From: an uncultured Eubacteriales bacterium
GTDB lineage: Bacteria > Bacillota > Clostridia > Christensenellales > CAG-138
Reading direction: 5' to 3'
Length of the DNA: 64,000 nucleotides
NCBI GenBank assembly: GCA_900545265.1
Contig: UQYI01000009.1
Coordinates: forward strand, 19,789-83,788
Part shown: piece by piece, positions 1 through 8,509 of the stretch
How the letters are laid out: every line of letters begins with the position of its first letter
Numbering within the stretch: position 1 is the stretch's first letter
Position numbers and translations under genes: made by a program
Notes under the pieces: model-generated
The model's input: the letters and a program-made list of their open reading frames with translations, nothing else
The model's database searches: none
What the model was told of the DNA's origin: nothing

Positions 1-2
1 AA

Positions 3-1181
3 AAAAGCATAAAACTCTGGGCAGCTGCGGGAGCGGCAGCGGCAATATTTGGCTGGTATTTTTCCCCCGGAATGCTCCGCTTGCGTGCTATGCCCCAAAT
101 CGTGGAGGAACCGGATAGTCAGGGCGCCTTGCTATGCAGCATAAAACAGAATGGCGGGGCTGCTTATGTACGAAAAAGCAAGGATGCTTCTCTGGGGACA
201 CAATACACCGTTTCATTGTTTGGTATCATACCCCTGAGAACGATTGAGCAGGCCACAACAGGCACACTGGTAACGTTGGGAGGGGAAGCACTGGGAATAG
301 TTCTGCATACAAAGGGCGTGCAGGTAGTCGGTTTTGCCGGCGTAGAAACAAAGGATGGGAGACTCGCGCCGGCCAGCAGCGCAGGACTTAAGGAAGGGGA
401 TACCATTCTGGCAGTAAACGGAAAGGAAATACAGGACGCTGCAGACTTTCAAACTCATATGGGGGAAACAAGCTGCCTTCTTACCTGTCTGCGGGAGGGA
501 GAGGCCTTTCAAGTACAGGTGCAGCCGGCGCTGGAGCAAAATACCGGTTGTTGGCGGTTGGGTGCGTATGTACGGGATTCCACCTCCGGGATCGGGACGC
601 TGTCGTTTATAAAGGGAGGCAAATTTTGTGCACTGGGGCATCCTATTGCAGATATAGATACGGGAGCTACGCTGGAACGGGGGCACGGCTATGTGACCAA
701 AGCAAAAGTGCTCCGTACCGTTAAGGGGACGCCCGGACAGGTGGGAGAGCTGGTTGGAGCGTTTTCCCTTCATGAAGGGGACGCTGTGGGCAGCATAGAA
801 AAAAACACCGTATTTGGGATAGAAGGCACATTACTTGCAGGTATATCCGGCAGTACCAATCTGCCCATTGCGCAGCCAGGAGAAGTGCATACCGGAGAAG
901 CTACCCTGTATGTAACGTTGGAAGGGGAACACCCACTGCCCTATAGATGCCGGATACTGCGGGCCGATGTGCAAAGTGCACCGGAAGTGCAGGGAGTCAT
1001 CATAGAGATTACAGACGAAGAACTGTTGGAGAAAACGGGAGGAATCGTACCCGGAATGAGTGGAAGCCCTCTTGTGCAGAACGGAAAACTCATTGGGGTC
1101 GTGACGCATGTGTTCGTCAACGAACCCCGCCGAGGGTACTGCGTGTATGCCAAGTGGATGGAACAGACTCTATTAAGCTGA
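3..1181 (+). CDS. spoIVB: SpoIVB-type sporulation serine protease, 5' end outside window
   Basis: SpoIVB is secreted from the forespore into the intermembrane space, where it triggers processing of pro-sigma-K in the mother cell. The frame is already open at the left edge, and the codons before the first ATG (72) encode an alanine-rich hydrophobic stretch followed by FGWYFSP. This looks like the membrane anchor, so the true start lies at or before base 1. A PDZ-like domain (ASSAGLKEGDTILAVNGKEI) follows, then the S55 peptidase domain with the histidine region ALGHPIADID and the catalytic serine segment GIVPGMSGSPLVQNGKLIGV, ending in the family-typical THVFVNEPRRGYCVYAKWM. In relatives spo0A usually follows; here a CRISPR locus follows instead. 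Confidence 0.93.
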   Translation, partial: KSIKLWAAAGAAAAIFGWYFSPGMLRLRAMPQIVEEPDSQGALLCSIKQNGGAAYVRKSKDASLGTQYTVSLFGIIPLRTIEQATTGTLVTLGGEALGIVLHTKGVQVVGFAGVETKDGRLAPASSAGLKEGDTILAVNGKEIQDAADFQTHMGETSCLLTCLREGEAFQVQVQPALEQNTGCWRLGAYVRDSTSGIGTLSFIKGGKFCALGHPIADIDTGATLERGHGYVTKAKVLRTVKGTPGQVGELVGAFSLHEGDAVGSIEKNTVFGIEGTLLAGISGSTNLPIAQPGEVHTGEATLYVTLEGEHPLPYRCRILRADVQSAPEVQGVIIEITDEELLEKTGGIVPGMSGSPLVQNGKLIGVVTHVFVNEPRRGYCVYAKWMEQTLLS

Positions 1182-1475
1182 AGTCGGCAAACACACACAC
1201 TTTTTGCAAAAAAGAATGTGCCGCCGTCGCCATCGTGTGCAAATGACAGGGGATGGCAGGGTTTTAAAAACGGGTTCTAGGAAAACAGACGGAAATGCAA
1301 ACATCGTTAAAGTTCCAGCTGCTATGCTGGTAAAATAAGTGCATATATGCGCAATGGAGCATTGTTCTTTAACAGTCGGCTGAAAACAAAGGGTGGAGAA
1401 GTATGCGTAGGAAAACAAACGACCTAGCGTAAAAGTGTTATGATTATCAAATGGCAATCACGGAACATAACGATG
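1182..1475. other. Intergenic stretch between spoIVB and the CRISPR array
   Basis: No convincing gene on either strand. It is the leader-distal flank of the array. I see no clear intrinsic terminator after spoIVB and no spo0A start. Confidence 0.5.
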
Positions 1476-1508
1476 CACAAATTTATCACTCCCCGTGTGG
1501 GGAGCGAC
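1476..1508 (-). repeat. Degenerate leader-distal CRISPR repeat
   Basis: The ACTCCCCGTGTGGGGAGCGAC half matches the consensus, but the half carrying the 5' handle on the crRNA strand has lost two bases and several matches. This marks the trailer end of the array. Confidence 0.85.
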
Positions 1509-4337
1509 GTGACGCTAATCATCTTAACCCTGATAACGACAAAATTTCAATCCACGCTCCCCGTGTGGGGAGCGACACCGATGCAAATTCCGCTGCCTGT
1601 TCGGCCCATTGATTTCAATCCACGCTCCCCGTGTGGGGAGCGACAACTTCCTGCGCTACAACGTGGAACGGATGGGCATTTCAATCCACGCTCCCCGTGT
1701 GGGGAGCGACATTTCAACGATGTATATTCCGTCCTGCTGGACGATATTTCAATCCACGCTCCCCGTGTGGGGAGCGACTTGACGAATGGGGTCTCGGCAA
1801 TGAGTACTCCGTTATTTCAATCCACGCTCCCCGTGTGGGGAGCGACATCCTGTGCGCCAAAGACAAAATCATACTCATGTATTTCAATCCACGCTCCCCG
1901 TGTGGGGAGCGACCTCGACAACACCGAGCGGGGCGGCGTACTGACCATTTCAATCCACGCTCCCCGTGTGGGGAGCGACGTTGAAAAGCTGGGATCCCCC
2001 AAGGTGGCTATAGATTTCAATCCACGCTCCCCGTGTGGGGAGCGACAGAAATCTGGAATCCATAAACACCACCTACAACATTTCAATCCACGCTCCCCGT
2101 GTGGGGAGCGACGACGGGACGCCGGACGATGCCGGAGGCACCTACGATTTCAATCCACGCTCCCCGTGTGGGGAGCGACCGGCCTTATAGACGCAAATGT
2201 ATCCAGCCTAAAGATTTCAATCCACGCTCCCCGTGTGGGGAGCGACACTATGTCAACTGGGACAACGGCCAGAGCATAGCATTTCAATCCACGCTCCCCG
2301 TGTGGGGAGCGACGGACAACTCGGCCTTTTCAGCGTTAGTCATCTGGATTTCAATCCACGCTCCCCGTGTGGGGAGCGACCGGGAAGGACAACGGCGTGA
2401 CCATCCGGTATGGATTTCAATCCACGCTCCCCGTGTGGGGAGCGACGAGTGAACTGCGGCGAAGGGTACGCACGAGGCATTATTTCAATCCACGCTCCCC
2501 GTGTGGGGAGCGACGCGGTTGCTTCGGCCTTAATACCGTTGTCTATGTAATTTCAATCCACGCTCCCCGTGTGGGGAGCGACGGGTGGGCACCGCCTTAG
2601 ACGGGTACACCAAAACGATTTCAATCCACGCTCCCCGTGTGGGGAGCGACGGCCGTGGACGTGCAAGTACAGTACAATGCGGCTTTATTTCAATCCACGC
2701 TCCCCGTGTGGGGAGCGACTTAACGCTTTGACCAGCCGGAACATTGACGGTGTATTTCAATCCACGCTCCCCGTGTGGGGAGCGACAAAAAAATATATGC
2801 GGCTGGGCAAATATGACGGAATTTCAATCCACGCTCCCCGTGTGGGGAGCGACTGTAGGTGGTGTTTATGGATTCCAAATTTCTCTGATTTCAATCCACG
2901 CTCCCCGTGTGGGGAGCGACCAGGATGAAAGTCTTGCGCTTATCGCCTCTTATATTTCAATCCACGCTCCCCGTGTGGGGAGCGACTCCATGGAATCCGC
3001 CGCCGCTCTGGAAGCCTTGAATTTCAATCCACGCTCCCCGTGTGGGGAGCGACAGCGTTGCAACAAACCTCAAACAGGCATCGGCAACGATTTCAATCCA
3101 CGCTCCCCGTGTGGGGAGCGACCGCAACAGCTGGATAGCCAAGCAAGAGGGGCGCTTATTTCAATCCACGCTCCCCGTGTGGGGAGCGACTATAGTCCGG
3201 ATCTGTATTTCCGCTTTAATAGCCATTTCAATCCACGCTCCCCGTGTGGGGAGCGACCACAGGTACATATGCTTACAACTTGACACCAATCATTTCAATC
3301 CACGCTCCCCGTGTGGGGAGCGACCAGGCTGCCGCAAACGTAGCACTGTCCTACAACGATTTCAATCCACGCTCCCCGTGTGGGGAGCGACCGAGCTCGC
3401 AGCCACCTTTGCGGATGGATCCATGATTTCAATCCACGCTCCCCGTGTGGGGAGCGACTCTCGCTTAGGTATATCTGCTAAGGCCAAGATCGTATTTCAA
3501 TCCACGCTCCCCGTGTGGGGAGCGACGTGGGGGATGTGGATGTAGGGATAACGGGATTGATTTCAATCCACGCTCCCCGTGTGGGGAGCGACGTTTGGCC
3601 AGATCCGACATGATCAAGAGTCCGTCAAAATTTCAATCCACGCTCCCCGTGTGGGGAGCGACACGGCTACGACTACAATGTCGACATTGGAAAAATATTT
3701 CAATCCACGCTCCCCGTGTGGGGAGCGACTATATACAGGGGTGTATCCGTACTGGTACTCGGAGATTTCAATCCACGCTCCCCGTGTGGGGAGCGACACG
3801 CGATTTACATTATCGCGGATTTTGGTAGTGATTTCAATCCACGCTCCCCGTGTGGGGAGCGACTTGGTGTGGGCCGAGGACGGTGATAACGGCTTTATTT
3901 CAATCCACGCTCCCCGTGTGGGGAGCGACGATGACGTGAAAGTTATTGTTGAGCGATATCCGGATTTCAATCCACGCTCCCCGTGTGGGGAGCGACAAGC
4001 CGAGCGGGACGAAATCAAGAAACGACAAGTATTTCAATCCACGCTCCCCGTGTGGGGAGCGACTTTTAGTACCCGAGCGGAGGACGGGAACCTGTACATT
4101 ATTTCAATCCACGCTCCCCGTGTGGGGAGCGACCAGCTACCACCGAGGCCACCACGCAGAAAACTCAAATTTCAATCCACGCTCCCCGTGTGGGGAGCGA
4201 CCCGTGCGCCAATACATATATTGGTGTCTCACTTAAATTTCAATCCACGCTCCCCGTGTGGGGAGCGACTACAGGCACCGGAGATCATCCGGCGCACCCT
4301 CTATATTTCAATCCACGCTCCCCGTGTGGGGAGCGAC
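1476..4337 (-). CRISPR. Type I-C CRISPR array, 43 repeats and 42 spacers
   Basis: There are 42 essentially identical 33-nt repeats plus one degenerate repeat at the low-coordinate end, separated by spacers of 33 to 37 nt (unit 66-70 nt). On the plus strand each repeat starts ATTTCAATCCACGCTCCCCG and ends GGGGAGCGAC. Read on the minus strand it starts GTCGCTCCCC and ends GTGGATTGAAAT, which is the type I-C repeat form with the usual ATTGAAA 5' handle. Transcription should therefore run on the minus strand from the cas2 side. The degenerate repeat at 1476-1508 lies at the far end, as expected for the oldest, leader-distal repeat. Two spacers, 2047-2079 and 2854-2887, are near-perfect reverse complements of one another. 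Confidence 0.98.
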
Positions 4338-4505
4338 AGTGAAAAAACGAATATTTTATTCGAATTTTCAGTTTTTCAGTGTATAATATGCTGTTTTTCA
4401 AAAAACACCTACACACTAATGATAGAATACCACATCGGAAGCCGAATGAAAAGTGCTTTTTTCGGTGCGAACCTATCGAAAAAATCTGTGCACTTGCTCT
4501 TCGCA
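4338..4505 (-). promoter_or_regulatory. CRISPR leader
   Basis: This AT-rich stretch of about 168 bp lies between the last intact repeat and the end of cas2. On the minus strand it contains a -10-like TATTAT near 4381-4388. Its position upstream of the newest repeat, and the orientation implied by the repeat, make it the leader where new spacers are inserted and pre-crRNA transcription starts. Confidence 0.7.
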
Positions 4506-4796
4506 TCAAAGCAGGATCGGGTCTTCAGGCATATATGCACTTTTACAGCCGAAGTGATCTATTTTGCTCTGATACCTGTTTCCAAGGTAATAGAACCGCA
4601 GACTGTCCTTTTCCATATCCATTATACTGCAAAGTTTCGCCTGCAGGCTGCGGCATTGAGCTGCGTCCAGCAAGCATTCAAATACAGAGCATTGAACCCG
4701 CTGACCATAGTTGACACATTGTTTGGCAATCTGACGCAGCCGCTTTCGTCCGGCTGCATCCTCTGTATTTACATCATAGGTAATTAACACAAGCAT
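4506..4796 (-). CDS. cas2: CRISPR-associated endoribonuclease Cas2
   Basis: A 96-aa protein of normal Cas2 length, starting MLVLITYDVNTED, where the Asp after TY is the conserved ferredoxin-fold active-site residue. It also has the typical VQCSVFECLLD and RFYYLG segments. Cas2 dimers bridge two Cas1 dimers in the spacer-integration complex. The gene starts 3 nt after the cas1 stop and is the last gene before the leader and array. Confidence 0.96.
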   Translation of the reverse strand: MLVLITYDVNTEDAAGRKRLRQIAKQCVNYGQRVQCSVFECLLDAAQCRSLQAKLCSIMDMEKDSLRFYYLGNRYQSKIDHFGCKSAYMPEDPILL

Positions 4797-4799
4797 ATG

Positions 4800-5831
4800 T
4801 CACTTCCATAAAAACGGTGGGTATGCATCCAGATCGCCTCGAATATATCGGGCCAGCAGCTGTGCCTGCACATAGGGGATCATGCCCCAGGGTAACTTTT
4901 CGGCCAGATAAGGATGCATCAAGGTTTCCTGCTTTTTCTCCTGCCAATGTTTGAAGAACTTTCGACGTCCGGCATCATTCAGAAAGACAGCACCGCTTTG
5001 CTGGCGGATAAAGTCACTTTCCTGCATAACCCGGTTGTTTATAAGCGTAAGAACAAATCGATCTGCCATGCAGGGGCGAAGTTCTTCCATTATATCCAGA
5101 GCAAGAGAGGTTCTGCCGGGGCGATCTCTGTGCAAAAAGCCTGCATACGCATCCAATCCATGGGTTTCCAGCGCAGAAGCGCAGTCATGAGCCAGCATAC
5201 TGTACGCAAAAGAGAGCAGTGCATTTACAGGATCCAAAGGGGGACGGCGGTTTCGCCCGGAAAAACGGAAGGTATCGCTGCTGTTCAGTATTAGCTGATC
5301 CATGATGCTGAAATATGCGTTGGCACCATTGCCCTCCAGTCCGCGAAGTGTATCCAGAGAAGTTTCGGCTAACACTTTGGGCAGAAGTTCCTTGAGCTGC
5401 GCCGAAACCGCCGCCAGACGGAGGCTATCTACACGCATGCCATGGTCCCGGCGGGTGCGTTCAATACTCCAACGACAGTTATACAATTTGCCGAATATCA
5501 TGCATCGGGCAATCTGGCAGCTCTGCTGTGGATCATCGGCAATTCGGTATTGCTGTCGACGCAAAAGTACATTCCCATTGGAAGATCCGCATATTCTGGC
5601 CAGAAACTTGCCTCGGGGAGAGCATAGGGCAATACCTATGTTTCGGCTGGCACATGCACCCATAAGGGCGGGAGAAAGCCCGGCGTAGGAGAAGCTGACA
5701 ATATTTTGCAATGTGTGCAGGGGATAACGGGCCAGTTCCTGTTTTTCTTTGTTTGCTACAATATTTTCCCCGTCTAAAGACAGATAGGTATCTTCCGAAA
5801 GGGCATACAGCGTGTTCAGAAGTTTTCTCAT
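4800..5831 (-). CDS. cas1: CRISPR-associated integrase Cas1, type I-C
   Basis: A 343-aa protein starting MRKLLNTLYALSEDTYLSLD. The ATG at 5831 overlaps the cas4 stop as ATGA, so the longer frame upstream is not needed. The three metal-binding regions are visible: LEGNGANAYF (Glu), GFLHRDRPGR (His) and LALDIMEELRP (Asp). The N-terminal form and the repeat type fit subtype I-C (Cas1c). It catalyses integration of prespacers at the leader-repeat junction together with Cas2 and Cas4. Confidence 0.96.
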   Translation of the reverse strand: MRKLLNTLYALSEDTYLSLDGENIVANKEKQELARYPLHTLQNIVSFSYAGLSPALMGACASRNIGIALCSPRGKFLARICGSSNGNVLLRRQQYRIADDPQQSCQIARCMIFGKLYNCRWSIERTRRDHGMRVDSLRLAAVSAQLKELLPKVLAETSLDTLRGLEGNGANAYFSIMDQLILNSSDTFRFSGRNRRPPLDPVNALLSFAYSMLAHDCASALETHGLDAYAGFLHRDRPGRTSLALDIMEELRPCMADRFVLTLINNRVMQESDFIRQQSGAVFLNDAGRRKFFKHWQEKKQETLMHPYLAEKLPWGMIPYVQAQLLARYIRGDLDAYPPFLWK

Positions 5832-6490
5832 GACTGTTCCTCCAGAGCATGGCGCAAATACTCCGCTGCCGTTCGAGTACGCATAAGGCGAGGGATACAC
5901 AATTCCTTCAAGGAACATGCATTGCATGCTTTGGAAGGTTTGACCTTAGGCGTGTAGCCGCGGCGATAGTCCTGATGCATTTCGCTGACCATGTCTTCTA
6001 CCTGCTGCCTGAGAACCTCGGTAAATTCTACCGGCAGTCTGCGGCGGGGCTGTCCATAAAACAGAGTACCCTGTGGGATGGGGCAGCATAACATTTCCTC
6101 CAGGCACATGGCCTGTGCACAAAGCTGCAAACTGTCGCAGGCATTTTCCTTTGGCTCTCCCCGCTTGTATTCTACGGGGAAGGGCTTCCATAGCCCTTCC
6201 CGCCCGTTCAGACGAATGCCATCCTGACTGCGGCGGAACTCTACTACATCGCACTGGCCGCTTATCCCTAACCTGGCGGAGTGGATGTGTATGCCTCGCA
6301 GAATAAGGAGATCTCCCCGGCTTTCGCTGCCTTGCGGGTCATGGGCCTTTTCGTGCAGAATGGCACCATCTGTGGTGCGATAATTTTCGACCCACATATT
6401 TTCTATGTGGATCAGAGCCCATTGGCGGCGGCAGAAAGCAAAGTGCTGAATGCCGGATAGCTGCAAAAAGTCCTCGTCCTGATAGTCCAT
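5828..6490 (-). CDS. cas4: CRISPR-associated exonuclease Cas4
   Basis: A 220-aa RecB-type nuclease. It shows an N-terminal cysteine in FCRRQW, nuclease-core residues in GQCDVVEF (Asp) and PVEYKRG (Glu-x-Lys), and a C-terminal cysteine cluster CNACSLKELC for an iron-sulphur cluster. In type I-C systems Cas4 trims prespacers and selects the PAM for Cas1-Cas2. I chose the ATG at 6490, which overlaps the preceding short gene's stop as TGATG; a GTG at 6493 is the alternative. The gene is coupled to cas1 by an ATGA overlap. Confidence 0.94.
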   Translation of the reverse strand: MDYQDEDFLQLSGIQHFAFCRRQWALIHIENMWVENYRTTDGAILHEKAHDPQGSESRGDLLILRGIHIHSARLGISGQCDVVEFRRSQDGIRLNGREGLWKPFPVEYKRGEPKENACDSLQLCAQAMCLEEMLCCPIPQGTLFYGQPRRRLPVEFTEVLRQQVEDMVSEMHQDYRRGYTPKVKPSKACNACSLKELCIPRLMRTRTAAEYLRHALEEQS

Positions 6491-6606
6491 CACATTATGG
6501 TGCGGCTTACGCCATCGGGAAAGTTTTCGTTATCTGCCCCCTCTTTTACGGTTTCCACATAGTTACGAATTTTGTGTTTTTTCAACGGTCTTTTAATGGC
6601 TTCCAT
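6490..6606 (-). CDS. 38-aa ORF before cas4, possible remnant of cas7 (csd2)
   Basis: The ATG at 6606 is preceded by a strong site, AAGGAGGATAAGC, and the stop overlaps the cas4 start as TGATG, so the ORF is very likely translated and coupled to cas4. The peptide starts MEAIKRPLKKHKIRNYVETV and ends FPDGVSRTIM. In complete type I-C operons cas7 sits directly before cas4, and Cas7 proteins often end in a Tyr-x-Val...Pro-x-Gly-Val pattern that this tail resembles. I infer it may be the last piece of a deleted cas7; it could equally be an unrelated small protein. Confidence 0.45.
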   Translation of the reverse strand: MEAIKRPLKKHKIRNYVETVKEGADNENFPDGVSRTIM

Positions 6607-6766
6607 GCTTATCCTCCTTCTTTGCATAATGCTTTTGTAATTGATATTCTGCAAGTCGATCGACCCGTGCCAGCCTCGCCTTACGATAGATATCTTTAGA
6701 AGTAAATTCAAAACGAAGCGCTTTGATAAAAGAAGTCCGTTTTCTGGTGCAGTCAATGTGATACAT
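6593..6766 (-). CDS. 57-aa hypothetical protein upstream of the cas genes
   Basis: A short frame starting MYHIDCTRKRTSF and ending AKKEDKHGSH, rich in Lys/Arg and Glu. Its stop overlaps the start of the 38-aa ORF by 14 nt. An in-frame stop lies directly before the ATG and no strong ribosome site is visible. Residue composition is protein-like, but I do not recognise it. It may be a leftover of the lost interference-gene segment or a chance ORF. Confidence 0.3.
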   Translation of the reverse strand: MYHIDCTRKRTSFIKALRFEFTSKDIYRKARLARVDRLAEYQLQKHYAKKEDKHGSH

Positions 6767-6913
6767 CCGTTAGATGCGTAACCACCGATGATTGAGCTTT
6801 TCCACCTTTCGCTATATGTGCATAAAATTCTAGGGGATACCTCGCTGTTGCCGGGAGGGGGCGGCGGTGTTGAAACCGCTGTCGAATTCCTGCACAAAGC
6901 ACGTCATGCATAT

Positions 6914-6942
6914 AAAATAGCATAAAAGGAAATATTTGTAAA
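6914..6942 (-). promoter_or_regulatory. Candidate promoter of the cas4-cas1-cas2 operon
   Basis: On the minus strand, TTTACA (6942-6937) and TATTTT (6919-6914) are separated by 17 bp. This is a plausible sigma-A promoter about 420 bp upstream of cas4 and the nearest good match in the AT-rich gap. Confidence 0.4.
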
Positions 6943-7019
6943 TAAAAAAGTAAAATTAGTTTTAGATATCATGTGTGCATATGGTTATATAGGATGCGGG
7001 GGCATTTTCCACCTTATCC

Positions 7020-7048
7020 TTGACAGTTCTCAAACGGGTTCATATAAT
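7020..7048 (+). promoter_or_regulatory. Consensus sigma-A promoter of radC
   Basis: TTGACA (7020-7025) and TATAAT (7043-7048) are separated by exactly 17 bp, a perfect consensus promoter about 40 bp before the radC start. Confidence 0.85.
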
Positions 7049-7088
7049 ATTAATTAATATATATTAACAGATGCTGGGGGCCATGTAT

Positions 7089-7934
7089 ATGAAGTCTGTT
7101 CACGAAGGGCATCGTGTCCGGCTGCGCAGGGCGTTCTTGTCCGGAGCGGAGCTGGAGGATCATGAACTGCTGGAACTGCTGCTGACATATGCCATACCCC
7201 GTGCGGATGTGAATCCGTTGGCCCATCATCTGATGGATCGCTTTGGCGGGCTGGAAAAGGTGTTTCAGGCATCCCCGGAGGAGCTTAAGGAACTGGCAGG
7301 GGTAGGAGAAAGCGCAGCCGTTTTGATCAAAACCGTGCAGGCATTGCAAAAGCGGCTGCTGGTTCGGTACTATACGGCAGGGAGCCGGCGACGGGTGCTT
7401 TTTTCTCTGGAGGAAGCCTGTGCCTTTGCGCTGACTCTTTCACTGGAGGATCATTATGAAACTCTGCATCTTATCTGTCTGGACAGTAAAGGGCAGGTGC
7501 TGCGCACAAAGACTCTGGCCGTAGGGGGTGTCAACTATGTCAGCGTGGAGCCCCGTCATGTGGCACAGGAGGCCCTGCTTTGCAACGCCCGGTATGTACT
7601 GTTGTGCCACAACCATCCTTCCGGAGATGTGCGTCCCTCCGATGCAGATCTGCAGGTGGGCGTGCAGATGAAAAAGAGTCTGGAAGGGATAGGCATTCAG
7701 CTGCTGGATCAGCTGGTGGCCGGGCAAGGGGCCGTATACAGCCAGAGCCGGGATAAGGTGCTCTGCTTCCATGGGGAAGCACCCTGCGAGACCCTTTTGC
7801 CGGAGGAGTTTGCCCGCCGGTATGGATTTGAACGCAGCGAACGGGAATATGACGGCTTCCAACATCAGGCAGCGGAAGACTATTTCCCGGCAGATGATCC
7901 TTTCTCCTGGGGAGGATCATCGGATCTGTATTGA
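7089..7934 (+). CDS. radC: RadC-family JAB/MPN-domain protein
   Basis: A protein of about 281 aa. The N-terminal half carries a helix-hairpin-helix segment (ELAGVGESAAVLIK). The C-terminal half is the JAB/MPN domain with the metal motif HNHPSGDVRPSDAD at about residues 174-187. The cellular role of RadC is unclear; a direct DNA-repair role was questioned. I chose the ATG at 7089 because the GGGGG ribosome site at 7076-7080 is then 8 nt away; ATGs at 7071 and 7083 are too close to it. A C-terminal tail of about 50 residues, acidic and aromatic, follows the domain. The acetyltransferase gene follows 28 nt later. Confidence 0.92.
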   Translation: MKSVHEGHRVRLRRAFLSGAELEDHELLELLLTYAIPRADVNPLAHHLMDRFGGLEKVFQASPEELKELAGVGESAAVLIKTVQALQKRLLVRYYTAGSRRRVLFSLEEACAFALTLSLEDHYETLHLICLDSKGQVLRTKTLAVGGVNYVSVEPRHVAQEALLCNARYVLLCHNHPSGDVRPSDADLQVGVQMKKSLEGIGIQLLDQLVAGQGAVYSQSRDKVLCFHGEAPCETLLPEEFARRYGFERSEREYDGFQHQAAEDYFPADDPFSWGGSSDLY

Positions 7935-7962
7935 TTGATATTTCTATGGAAGGAAGGATCTT

Positions 7963-8445
7963 ATGACCCAGACAGACGGTGTTATCTGCATACAGAAGGT
8001 AACGGACTTTCAGGAACAGCAGCGCATTTCCCGGCATATACTGGAGGCCCTTCCGGAATGGTTCGGTATCCCGGAAGCCCGGGAAGCTTACATTCGGGAT
8101 AGCTGCGGCAAGCCATTTTTCTGCGCCTGTCAGGGGGAGAAGCCGGCAGGTTTTTTGTACCTGAAGGAGACCGGGGATGCCACTGTGGAGTTATATGTCA
8201 TGGGCGTGCTGAAGGAGTATCAACGCCGCGGCATCGGCCGGCTGCTGGTCGAACGGGCCCGGGAAGAGGCACGGGAACAGGGCTATGCCTTTATGCAGGT
8301 GAAAACGGTACAGATGGGCCGCTATGCAGAATATGATGAAACGAACCGATTCTATCAGTCGATGGGCTTTCGGGAGTTTGAGGTGTTTCCCACTTTATGG
8401 GATCCCTGGAACCCCTGTCAGGTGTATGTGATGAGCCTGTTGTAA
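7963..8445 (+). CDS. GNAT-family N-acetyltransferase
   Basis: A 160-aa protein with the acetyl-CoA-binding segment YQRRGIGRLLVERAREEA (about residues 86-103) and the C-terminal NRFYQSMGFREFEVFPTLWD typical of GNAT enzymes. The substrate cannot be told from sequence. The ATG follows an AAGGAAGG ribosome site. It probably shares the radC transcript and ends just before a bidirectional terminator. Confidence 0.88.
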   Translation: MTQTDGVICIQKVTDFQEQQRISRHILEALPEWFGIPEAREAYIRDSCGKPFFCACQGEKPAGFLYLKETGDATVELYVMGVLKEYQRRGIGRLLVERAREEAREQGYAFMQVKTVQMGRYAEYDETNRFYQSMGFREFEVFPTLWDPWNPCQVYVMSLL

Positions 8446-8450
8446 AATAA

Positions 8451-8490
8451 AAGAGCGGCCTGCCGGAGTGATCCCCGGTGGGCCGCTTAT
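8451..8490. terminator. Bidirectional terminator between the GNAT and dipeptidase genes
   Basis: The stem AGCGGCC...GGCCGCT encloses a second pairing, TGCCGG/CCGGTG. It lies between two convergent genes, with A-rich sequence on one side and T-rich on the other. Confidence 0.75.
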
Positions 8491-8509
8491 TACATTAGGG
8501 AAGACTGTA

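Noticed and set aside
1440..4787. Several long open frames of 60-400 codons across the CRISPR array on both strands
   Set aside because: They are made of the translated repeat (ISIHAPRVGSD, FNPRSPCGER, SLPTRGAWIE) and have no gene features.
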